Assembly (NCBI RefSeq): GCF_021155765.1
Contig: NC_060110.1
Coordinates: forward strand, 20,978,001-21,042,000
DNA from: Diprion similis
Taxonomy: Eukaryota > Arthropoda > Insecta > Hymenoptera > Diprionidae
Length of the DNA stretch: 64,000 nt
Direction of reading: 5' to 3'
Position numbers and translations under genes: made by a program. The notes beneath the pieces are model-generated. The model worked only from the letters and a program-made list of their open reading frames with translations. It was not told the origin of the DNA and ran no database searches. Of the stretch, positions 53,315-64,000 are shown one piece after another. Position 1 is the first letter of the stretch; every line of letters begins with the position of its first letter.

Positions 53315-54242
53315 ACATATTTCAAACGTATGGGGTGACTTGAGTGTTGAGTGGTAATTTGCCGTTCGTTTCGCGACGACCTTGAGCAAACAACAAACTC
53401 CAAGTTTATCGCGGTGATTATAAAATAAGAGTAGATAGTACTTGTATATGTGTGTGTACTTGGGTAGTATATATATGTATAATGTACGCGTATATAGCAG
53501 CAAGTGTGCGTCACGGAGAATTGGCGCGATATGTTTCTGCATATACATATACATATATAATAAAAATAAAAAAATAAAAAAAAAAAATAATAATAATTTG
53601 TATATAACAGTTTGGGAAAATCCCGCGGCACGGAGACTTCACACTGATTATATACAACGAGATGTATATGCTATAGCTCTGCATGTTATATGTATTACCC
53701 AGGCATACATGCGGTGCAAAAAAATAGCATGTTATTTTCTTCCCACACTTTAATTATAGAGACAGTTATATGTAGGTATATTGCAGTCCGTTACATTGAA
53801 TCACACTGCACATGTGACTATAATTTAATAAGTATTAAATGTTCGTTATTTTTGTTACTGCATGCCAATTTCGATCTTTTTGTTTAAAATTAATAGAATA
53901 AGGCTAATAGAATTAGAAGGAAGGAAATATCTAATAAATCTTTCCGACGAGAGCTAAAGAAAAAATTAATATATATGTACATGTATATCAAATGCGCACG
54001 AAATAGAAGAAAAGTGTTCAAAATTTTCCTATGTACATCCTACATATGTTATACACATACAAATTGGTGAAAAATACGTGGAAACGATCGTAGCGCGGTG
54101 GATAATAAAGACGTTCGATATACACTGATTGGAATGACGCTGTTATTCCACTTTAGGTGGTTTAATTAACTGTCTATAATACAGCCTAATGAAACGGTCA
54201 GTAGCTGCATTTTCTGTGTGTATATACAATTATACACAATAC

Positions 54243-54248
<6 letters not shown>

Positions 54249-54277
<29 letters not shown>

Positions 54278-54282
54278 TGTAT
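54249..54282 (+). repeat. (TATG)n microsatellite
   Basis: About eight tetranucleotide units flanked by TA runs. Confidence 0.95.
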
Positions 54283-54769
54283 ATATTGCAAAAGAATTTG
54301 TCTATGACGCAAATGAAAACAAATATCTTAACTCAGCGCAAGATATGTCTAATATATTATATATTATATATATATATATATATATGTATACATATATATA
54401 CGAAAGCTGTTATCAATAACGAGAAGCACTTAATAAATACTGATCGACTGATCACGGGATCCCATGTGTTATAACATATTAATCATATGTGTTAGTTTAT
54501 GTGTATGAAAATAAATTAATTGGTCAATAATTTACGATTTAAAATTACGTAAAAAAAAGAAACGAACGCGTCGTTAGTCATTATAGATTCCGAGTAGGTA
54601 AACGAGACGTTATTTTCGACTCTATTATTACCTAGTTAATCTGTTTTTTTTTTTCATTTACCTGCACTTTAACATTTTTTTTTTTTTTTTTTTTTTCTTC
54701 TCAAGCATTTTTGTTTCTCTTGCTTTCGACACGCCGAATCTCGAGTCGAGGGCATCCTCTCGACGTCTG

Positions 54770-54902
54770 CGCCAATGTGGGGTTTCCCGTGGCGAGAATG
54801 CCGCGGTGCGCAAATAGCTGAGTGAGTATTTTTAAAATATCAAAAACATCTGCTACAGGGGGCTGAATATCTCTACCCGCTTCGTGATGTAACGGAATCC
54901 GG
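54770..54902. promoter_or_regulatory. Conserved intronic block 2, copy B (kB site plus E-box)
   Basis: This is the partner of 36683-36837. The kB decamer GGGGTTTCCC is at 54779-54788, the 16-bp anchor GCGGTGCGCAAATAGC at 54803-54818, the E-box anchor at 54840-54854 and GTGATGTAAC at 54884-54893. It stands out as a GC-richer island in AT-rich DNA. Confidence 0.65.
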
Positions 54903-55215
54903 TGGCGAACGCGTGCCTATACACGCTCGCGTTGCAAATTTGTGCGTATTTCAGCGTTGCACGAAGGCGAATAATCGGAAAATACACTGATTAGTCACCA
55001 CAGAGTAAAAGGTCTTCGGATTTTTTCCTTTACCGTTAAATTCTTTCCTTTTTTTTTTAAATTATACTTTATTAACTTGAAAATAAAATTTCTGTATATT
55101 ATACATCCTTTGCCCCGCCATTTATTTTTGGTTTCATAGAAAAAGGAATAACGAGGAATTACATAAGTATTCGTTTCATCAGCTGTCATCCTGTTTTTCC
55201 CCTCTTAAATTGAAA

Positions 55216-55224
55216 CTCTCTCTC

Positions 55225-55263
<39 letters not shown>
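55216..55263 (+). repeat. (CT)n microsatellite
   Basis: CT dinucleotides with a single CA interruption. Confidence 0.95.
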
Positions 55264-55265
<2 letters not shown>

Positions 55266-55989
55266 AATCGCGGTAGTTCCATTCTTTGTTGTCACGGTAT
55301 TTAACTTATCGGATAACTCGTGCGTTTGTGGTGGAAAAATTTAATCGACCTATACCTCCTTTCACGTTGTAAAATTACGTCAAACAAATTGCCCCCACCC
55401 CACCGATTGGCCAAGTCACGACAGTGCAATATTTTCGCTGCGCTTTTGCATTCTTCGTATAACACAGACTCGATTCGGTATTCCCTCGCTACAAAAAAAG
55501 AAATCACTTCAATATAAGATATAAAACTTTTGGATAATATAACAACTCGCATATGTATACATACATATTACAATCTTTCGCAATAAGATAAAAAGAACCG
55601 GGAAAGATATAACAAGGTTTCAATAAATATATTATTCATGTACACATGTAAACCTTGTACAGATACTTGATACTACGTGTTATATGAGTTATATATATAT
55701 ATATGATTTACACTACTTGAGATAACGCAAATGATGGAAAAACCCCGGTGACAAATATACGGATTAAATTTCTTACACACACACATACACACACACGCAG
55801 AGACATAGACACGTATTTATGCATAAGCATATATGTATCAAAAGAATGATCTCCGAATAATGGAATATAATTCGTGGATGATAATACATATAATGTATTA
55901 TATACCTATATCTCTGCGCGATAGACAGATAAACGTAATTCAAATCGAGCAATAACTTTTACGACTATAACAAATGATATGCGATTTTA

Positions 55990-56039
<50 letters not shown>

Positions 56040-56560
56040 TTTTTTTTGTTTTTCCGCAAAACGATAAGTTACAACATTATTAATCTCACAGACGGATAAA
56101 AATTTTACCCCCAAATGGTAATTTCAACACTTTTGTTTTCGCAATCCCTCATTTATCGCAGCAACGTATGAAGAAGATAAAGTAAAATCCCTCGGATTCA
56201 AATAACATATACATATTGTACGCATGAACACTGTTTCGACTTTTCTAAGTTACAACACCCGCAAGATTGTTCATTTTTCTCCTAGCGATGCCATCTGCAA
56301 TATACATATAACGATATAAATAATTTATATATATATATTATTGTTTATCGATCACGCGTCAGAATTTTCCGCCACATATCTAATACAAAATACGTTATTC
56401 AATTATTCTTACGTTTTGTCGTAGAATTTTGTTCATCACACTTTTCGCCATCTTTTTTTATGATGTTATACATCGGATCGATTTTCTGGTCTACTTATTA
56501 CGATATTTATGAAAAAAAAAATTAATAAAAAAATATGTGTGTGTGCGTGCGTGTGAGAAA

Positions 56561-56566
<6 letters not shown>

Positions 56567-56618
<52 letters not shown>
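56567..56618 (+). repeat. (GA)n microsatellite
   Basis: About 26 GA units, preceded by a short GT/GC patch. GA arrays can bind GAGA-type factors, but this one may simply be neutral. Confidence 0.95.
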
Positions 56619-56621
<3 letters not shown>

Positions 56622-58358
56622 ACACGTGAATAAAAAGAACTGCATTAATGCATCATATAGATAACTGCTGCTGAAGAAAGAGGGAGATTCAAAAGTGGGT
56701 CAAACAGTGTAGAATGGAGAGCATGACTAGCGTTATTTAAGAAGTCTATAATGTGTATGTAGGTATATAGCTACGAGACTCTCTTACGATAGGTTAAAAG
56801 CGCAAGTAGATATTAGCCACGGCACCGTCTTATAAATCTTCTAACGACCGCAAACGCGAAGGAAAAAACAAGAAGTGTATAGGTAAAAATATTTAATGTT
56901 GTAACGGCGAGTGCAGCTTGATTCGCTATTTTCAAACTGTAGCAAAAACATATCTTTTCGAAACATCAGTCATACGCAAAATCTTATTATTATATCGATA
57001 CGGAAATCGTTATACATATCGATTGTATAACATATATATATATATATATATATATACATTAATGTCACTATACTTGAATAAAATAAGAAATTGTTTCAAC
57101 TTTGACATGTTATTCAGGTTTTAAATTTTAATGTCTTCAACAATTAATCAAACGAAGAGAAACTCAATGCGATGATAAAAATATTGGAAAAACCGAGGAA
57201 TGGAAAAAACGAGGATATTCAATTTACATACTTTCCCCACCGTGCGCAGCTGAATAATCGACAATTAGTCCAAACTTTTTCTATCCCATTTTTTTTTCAT
57301 TTCCCTCCGCCAGCCATTGCTACGATGTTAATTGCCTATTCGTATAATATAATGTATACACTGTATTATATATTACACTGGCATTCGAGCCAGAACCACG
57401 TGCAGCTCGTCGTCATCATCAACACGTGTCTCTGAGGAATTCAAGTATAGTAAAAACAAAAGTGTTATTATGACCGGGAACACATTTTACTACAAGGACT
57501 CCGCGTAAGGAAAAAATAATCATGGATCAAATCGAGGTTCCTTTCAGTGTCGTTCAATTGTTATTTTTTTTCTCACGAGTATTTTTCGTATTATGTATAT
57601 ACAGATGAAATTCAAGAATAAAACAGAAATTAAATAAATACAGCAATAATTATACTCGAAAATGAAATTTGCCTTTCATTGTCAGTATATTTTTCAAACA
57701 CTGTCAACACCGATTGTAGACTGTTATACCTATTTTAAAAACTAAATTTCGATACCAAAAGTTGTTTCTACGTACTAAATATAAAATGCAAGTGCGGTTA
57801 GTCGATCAAATTATTTTTACAATTTTACAAATTATTTTTGCTTTTCATTCTATTTATTACAGCGTAATAATTAAACTTCTTCTTCGACATTGCCATAGGA
57901 AAGAATATTAGTCACATTATAACGCAAGATGACGAATTCTCATTATTTCTTTTCCATTTCTTCTTATTTTACTCCAATATTATTATTCATTTATTTTTCT
58001 TTTCTTTTTCTCTTATGTGATGTCGGTTATAGTTACACATGCGGCGTTCTGTCTCGTTGCATAATTTGCGGTAGTTGGCTACTATACCTACATGTATTAC
58101 ATGAATATAGATACGGATATTTACGCAAAAAATGTGTATACATTATAAAATACATATTATTCATGTATATATAATATATAAGTTGAATAAAAACGTGACG
58201 TGACGATGCCGCGCAGCGTGTCACCGTAACATGCTTCTTGGATCATCAGGATAATAGTTATTCAATTACATAAAGACTAGAGTAACCGGACATAATAATT
58301 TTACCGACTCATAATTCATTTCTAAAATCGACCGGATCAGGATTTTATATACCTATGT

Positions 58359-58389
<31 letters not shown>

Positions 58390-59055
58390 TAAAAAAATAA
58401 AAAAATCATCCGTCATTGTGCAAATGTGCAAGTCACTCCCTCCATAGCATAGACGTGCAGGCGTGCAACCGTTACATCTTTAATTCGTCCGTTAATTGAG
58501 CTTTATTCAAGTCAATTGTAGCTGCGTGTTGTATGTTATTCGAATCAAGTAAAGGCATAAAAAAAATCTATTTCCGGTTACAACGTACAAACCAAATTTA
58601 AATAAGAATATTATTTACAATGTATATACATATACATCTATATGTGTACATAATAATTTCTACAAAATCTCATGACTTTAAATCCATCGGTTTTAGAAAA
58701 AATAAATTAACCAAAGTGAATTTAACTAAAAAAGAGTAGCGTGTGTTCATTTTTACAGTAACGCGTAGCGTGGGATTTACAATTAGATGCAGATCAGACT
58801 GGAGATAGGTTTTGTGCTTTCTGGCGTATAACCTAGCGTAACCCTAACCTAGCCTAACCAAACGCGTAAAAATGGTGTTTCGACATATGTATAAGCATGA
58901 TGTATGTATATAGTTGTGAAAAAGTTTAGAATTTCACCGGCAGATGTCGCTGAACGTTAAAATCTTGACGAAAATATCACATGATACGCAGAAATTATAT
59001 ACCTCTAAAATATACGTACATACGTATGCATACACAAGAGGTGACGCGACCGTCG

Positions 59056-59058
<3 letters not shown>

Positions 59059-59098
<40 letters not shown>
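59059..59098 (+). repeat. (TA)n microsatellite
   Basis: About 20 TA units. Similar arrays lie at 50602-50630, 56000-56034, 57031-57056 and 63091-63124. Confidence 0.95.
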
Positions 59099-59104
<6 letters not shown>

Positions 59105-61824
59105 TATGAAAAATTGTACAATATTGCGAATAGATGATGATCGATTATACTGATTCAATCGTTATTCAGTCGATTATTGTAATTTTACAATTTCCCGACA
59201 ACGTTTGTTCAATCGTATGATTTTTTCCCTCCATTTGAATAACAATTGAAGTTTGAAAGCATGCTGTTTCAAATTTTCGCGCGTCCAAATTTCTACAGAC
59301 TCGCTTATGGGTAAGATAGTAGCCGCAGAGCCCTGATCCAACTTATTTTCACACCGCAAGTTGCATACTTTGGTCAGGATAGCGTCTGGGTACAACAATC
59401 ATGCCCGATATCCAATTATCACGTTAACAAACAGATTACATTTGAAAAACCAAAACTCGAACAATAAGAGGATGTAGTGGAATGACGATGAATGGATGGT
59501 CAACGAAGTTGGAACGGTTGCCGAAGGCTCGACCTCTTCTCTGAAAATTTCCTTTTCCATCTGTTTTCGGGTCGAACGTTTTCAAAAGGACTGACCACGG
59601 GTGACCACCCCTCCACACTCGGTGCATTCAATTTTCCACCCGTCCCGAGTGCATTCGAGGAGGCTACCCACGCCTCTCCTCGAAGGTCTCGACTCGAAAT
59701 GGTTATACCATTTCAAAACTACTCGAGAGTTGCCCTGACATGCTGAGACGGAGTGAAGGTTTTACCTGGCTCATCGTGGTCGTTCCTAGGCCAATGCGAC
59801 TTTCTCCGAATTTGCCTGCAGATTAAACTTTTGAGCTCCTATATATACGCTGCGTTCAAGTTTATGATGAACATGCGTTTTTAACACGCGATAATCTGCC
59901 TTTAAACTAACAATTATTTCCTGACTCTGGACAAACATCCTCTACGTCACGTGTTACAAGAATTCTCTGCATCTAGTGTGAAAAAATGAATTTTAAATCA
60001 CGGAAATATATATATATATAAATCATCATATATTCGGTCGCTATGCATTAATAAAGCAGGAAATCTATGGCATTCCTAATTCACTTTCGTACCGCAGAAT
60101 CACGTCATTGCCAAATCGAAAGAAACCGACTCAGTCAGATGCTCTCAATATTGTACCTACACGTCGACACGGGCATGGCATTGGTGTAGTATCTGGTGTA
60201 TAATAACAACAGGCATTAAGGTGCGCATAACGTTTATGCAAATGAGATGGAAGGCCAGACTCAGAGACGAGTCAAGACTGCGGCAAAGTGGACGAACCGA
60301 TTAGAGATATTCACCGCAACGTGCCACGTCAGGATATAATAATACGTAGCTAGATAGGTACGTTAATTTTCGAGAGGACATCCGGAGACGATTGAGAAGT
60401 TGGCAAAAACGTTGACGTAACTATGGATCTCTATATAATTAGATATATACCTATGCATATATGATATGAATGTCGTATGAAATTCCTACGTAAACTGTAA
60501 AAATTGAACAAAGCAAACAACTGTTTAAATATGTAGTTTAAAAATTTAACACCCTGCAAATCATTCTCAAATTTCAATGTCATAGTGATTAATTATCTTT
60601 GAATGTTCGGTTAAATTTGGCGTATTCGAAACTTTTCAAATTCGGAATTTGAAATTAAGGAATCGATTTGTCATATATCACGTACATCTTCTAGACAATT
60701 TCAGCAAGTTTTTCATGAAAATTTAAAAAATTCCCCAACATTTCCATCAGATTGTTTCAGGTCAATGGTCTGCGCCGACTTGAAACCCACAAACAACAGA
60801 CGGACGAAAAAACGTGGCGTGCATAAACGTCGTCGGCAGAAATAATTGCAACAGTCCGATGGACAAGCGAAATGGTCGACATAATTCGACGCGGTGCAGC
60901 GATGCGAATGGTCTCGGACTATTCGCAGTATAATATATATTATACTCGGTGTTGCGAATTCCGCAGGTATTGTGTTGTACAACCGTCCATGATCTGTCTC
61001 AACATTTTTTGAGTTTTCTCAGACCGACTATGCCTGATTGCCTAAAATTCTTAACCAGCACCATCGTCGGGTGGATCCCCCCCGTTTTTTTCTTCACACT
61101 TTCATTGAAAAACCGCTACTTATCCTCGGTTCTTTCGCAACCTTTCGGCTCTTCCATCGAGTGCGCATTTTTTACGCCTGCATATATATATTTCGTTCCA
61201 ACATCATCTCCGAGACAAAAATTACATTGACAAATAATTGTTCGTTCTTTCGATGTACTGTGTGTAGGTATGTGTGCGTGTAATTGTTTTGCACGCTCTA
61301 TTTCTGCACAAAGACCTTCGACGAAAAGGTGCATTAAATTGCAATTACCATTACCAGCTAGCTCTTAAAGTTTGTACATATAAAATCCAATTTACTTCTC
61401 GACGGTCGAAATTAACCCGAAAATCTTAAGAGATCTCAAAACAACTCAACGCTGGTAAAAAATGATCACAGATATTTTGCACTTTCACAATCATCCGAAC
61501 CGACTTTAGTGATAAATAATCGAAGAAATTAAACGCATTAAAAAATTCTGCAAACATTTTCTTTTTATAAAGAATAAAACAGATCTTGAGGTTATTTATG
61601 AAAGGAACAAAAAAAAAGGGGACGGGGAGAGGGGAGGGGGGCGTTAAAGTAATCATTTATACGGTAAAACGAGATTCGAAACCTCGCCTCTGGACATTTT
61701 GAAAGTTGAATCTAATCGGTCGACGCATAAATACGAGAACTACGCTTACATTGGTAAAAGGACTCCTCGCAGTATTATTATCATACCAACCGCTGGGGAT
61801 TCCCCAATAGCGTGACTTTTTCTT

Positions 61825-61844
61825 CATGCCGATATATCGGCATG
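61825..61844. repeat. 20-bp perfect palindrome next to a palindromic kB site
   Basis: CATGCCGATATATCGGCATG reads the same on both strands. It starts 19 bp after GGGGATTCCCC (61795-61805), itself symmetrical about its centre base. Confidence 0.9.
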
Positions 61845-63087
61845 ATTTACAGTTAGTTGTCAAGATATGTATCTTTTTGCACATATCTACACCTACACAT
61901 ACCGTATGTCGTATTATTATTCAGCGTCGACCAATTACGTTCATATTTTTCGTTTAATACATCAAAATAAAAAAAAAAAATTCAAAAAAAAAAACAAAGG
62001 TAGATTTAAAAAAACTGCACACTTTTCCATGCGCAGAGAACTAATTAATTGTAAGATAAGAAATCATTCGGAATGAACAATACAATCCATTTTGCTCTTC
62101 CTTTTTATCTTCTTACCCTCAGACTCAAAGTGTGTACATAATAACGCAGATTTATGTAGAACGTGCGCACTTGTGTGTTTGTGAGTATACAAAAAGATTA
62201 AAAAAAAAAAAGTTAAAAAAAAAAAAAAAAAAGGAATAAATACTGGCGTCCATCTTCGTACTCGTGATTATAAAAGTGAACATTATACGCGCAGATTCCA
62301 CGTCATCATCAGGAAACAGTTGGTATTTTTTGAAGTTGTTTGAAAATTATGTTTCTCGCATTTTTTTCTCCTCCTGTCTCTCCTCCTCTTCATCATCAAT
62401 TATTTGACAACGATAAAAGAAAGTTACGTAAGTGACTCGACTGGCACCAATAACAGATATGCAATTTATATAATAAAAATGAGTGTAAAAGGGGCGTCAC
62501 CGATGCGAAATATTCGTGAAAACAATATTGGGGAAATCGGATTTCACATCAGCAAAAAAAAAAAAAAAAAAGGAAAGAAAAGAAAAAATATTTTAAATTT
62601 ATCGATGTCACAATACCTTCCATTGATTTTAATAAATTTTTGCCAATTTTTTAAAAATAATATCTGTAATACGTTTATAGTGGTATTGCTTTGTCACTGT
62701 TCTTCAAACTATTTTACCACGTATCGTTTCATTCACTTCTCGAGAATTTTTCAATTCACCAAATCACGAAAGTGATTAGGATATAGAACAAGGTGTAATT
62801 CAATCAAAATATAATTTCCCGGATGAAGAAATGATAAAGTTACCGTTATCTCAATTAACTATCATATATATATTATATATATAAACACATATAAGTTTCA
62901 CCTGTCGCATCAAATTCATTAACATTAGATTCAGTGTCGGCATTTTTCTTTTTATACATGTATATGTATATATAATATACGTGATACAACCATACCATGC
63001 CATAATTTTTCTACAGTCAATGCTGTGCCGTACCATCAGAATATATGATATGCATATATATAACCAATAAATATTCGAAATTCATTT

Positions 63088-63128
<41 letters not shown>

Positions 63129-63287
63129 GGCATAATATAATCTGAAAGTTAAAGTGAGCGAGTATTTAAATATATTAGCGAGGTTAACACAGGTATTTAA
63201 ATTCCGAATCACTTATACGGTAGTAAAACAAACAAATAAAATGAATAGGAATTAATATAAACAGAACTCGAGAATGCGTTGTTGGGG

Positions 63288-63318
<31 letters not shown>
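63288..63318 (+). repeat. 31-bp A run
   Basis: Homopolymer A. No retroposon body or target duplication was recognised beside it. Confidence 0.9.
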
Positions 63319-63320
<2 letters not shown>

Positions 63321-63824
63321 CATCTGTTCCTTGAATTCCTTGTATTTTATTATCCCGCGCTCCTCCCAGATTCATCTGGATATTCAAAATTTAAGCTCTT
63401 CCGTTCATTAAATTACAGATCGCGTTGTGCCGGAGAAGAGGATTAATCGAAAGTGACGAGTGTTTCGGGTGCAGGAAATGGATGATGAAAAAGCACGCAA
63501 ACGGACATGCAACAAATACTCGATATTGTGTATTACTTTGATATTATTATAAAAATAATATATTATTAATATATATTTATTCAATAAACGACTAGCAAAG
63601 ATTTTTCAGCCTGTCGCAGACACACACGACGTTGACCAGTGAACCCGTTCGGCGCGCTGCGGCACGAAACACGATTGTTGGAATTCCCCAAGTCAAGATC
63701 GTCAATTAGCATGCGCCCGAGGCTGCTGTAATCGCTAGGAAAAACAAGGATATCTTTCTCGAAGCCTTTTCAGAAACATTAAAGCGCGTAACGCGAAAGA
63801 AAGAAATGATGGTAATGATGATAA

Positions 63825-63851
63825 TGATGATGATGATGATGATGATGATGA
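63825..63851 (+). repeat. (GAT)n microsatellite
   Basis: Nine GAT triplets with related degenerate units upstream. Confidence 0.9.
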
Positions 63852-64000
63852 TAATATATCGCATGTGCATTATAATAAGACACTACAACAGGTATTAATC
63901 GCCATTGTGGAAAAAAAAAAACCTTACTCAACGATCTCAAATCTCTTCTTTGCATGCAACGACAAAAATGTATAAAAAAATAAACAAAAACAGAAGAAAA

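Larger units (their letters stand above)
51279..64000 (-). other. cact: Presumed last intron of cactus B (12.7 kb, no exon recognised)
   Basis: Both strands lack convincing coding sequence here. The stretch holds two foldback elements near the exon, conserved blocks 1 and 2, kB motifs at 54779, 61795 and 63680, a 20-bp palindrome at 61825, a degenerate CCTAA-type patch near 58829-58861 and at least a dozen microsatellites. Intron status is inferred from the exon acceptor at 51279 and from collinearity with copy A. Confidence 0.5.

Noticed and set aside
59174-59398. 74-codon minus-strand frame with a mixed charged composition
   Set aside because: I could not recognise a domain, an ankyrin repeat or a transposase signature, and no splice sites support it as a missing cactus B exon.

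Overview
The window looks like nuclear DNA of a holometabolous insect. The base composition is AT-rich but CpG is not depleted by eye. Genes are widely spaced, introns run from about 100 bp to several kb with GT-AG borders, and there are many AT, GA and homopolymer microsatellites. A short (TTAGG)4 run is present, the insect telomere unit. Hymenoptera is my best guess, because multiple cactus (IkB) genes have been described in bees, but the sequence does not prove the order.

Three complete genes and one partial gene can be supported, all on the minus strand, so transcription runs right to left. (1) Mad, the BMP-class receptor-regulated SMAD: two coding exons at 17098-18613, 468 aa, with non-coding first exons probably at 22.6-24.0 kb. 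(2) Stip1/Hop, the Hsp70-Hsp90 organising co-chaperone: three coding exons at 25576-27888, 541 aa. (3) A complete cactus gene (copy A): three coding exons at 34088-39498, 387 aa, with an N-terminal phosphodegron and six ankyrin repeats. (4) The terminal coding exon of a second cactus gene (copy B) at 50854-51278. It has the acidic PEST-like tail that copy A lacks, and its upstream exons are not in the window.

Region by region: 1-17 kb holds no recognisable protein-coding gene. It contains GC-richer patches with good splice donors at 3.6-5.4 kb and 10.1-10.6 kb, a 428-bp inverted-repeat element at 8.6-9.0 kb, and AT-rich low-complexity DNA that ends in the Mad 3' UTR. 18.7-25.5 kb is the Mad 5' region. 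27.9-34.1 kb is intergenic and contains a cluster of kB motifs beside a TATA-like sequence at 30.3 kb. 39.5-50.8 kb is the 5' side of cactus A and the spacer between the two cactus genes. 51.3-64 kb appears to be intron of cactus B, and holds two adjacent foldback elements and many microsatellites.

The most notable result is a pair of conserved non-coding blocks found in the last intron of both cactus copies, in the same order and orientation (36269-36398 with 52863-52999; 36683-36837 with 54770-54902). Block 1 keeps an AP-1-like and a TCF-like motif. Block 2 keeps a perfect Rel/NF-kB motif, GGGGTTTCCC, and an E-box. By eye, kB motifs are concentrated in 28-64 kb and absent from 1-28 kb. This suggests a duplicated, Rel-responsive negative-feedback enhancer array around a tandem IkB pair. 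Mad (BMP) and cactus (Toll/Dorsal) both act in insect dorsoventral patterning, and cactus also acts in immunity, but nothing here shows that their proximity is functional.
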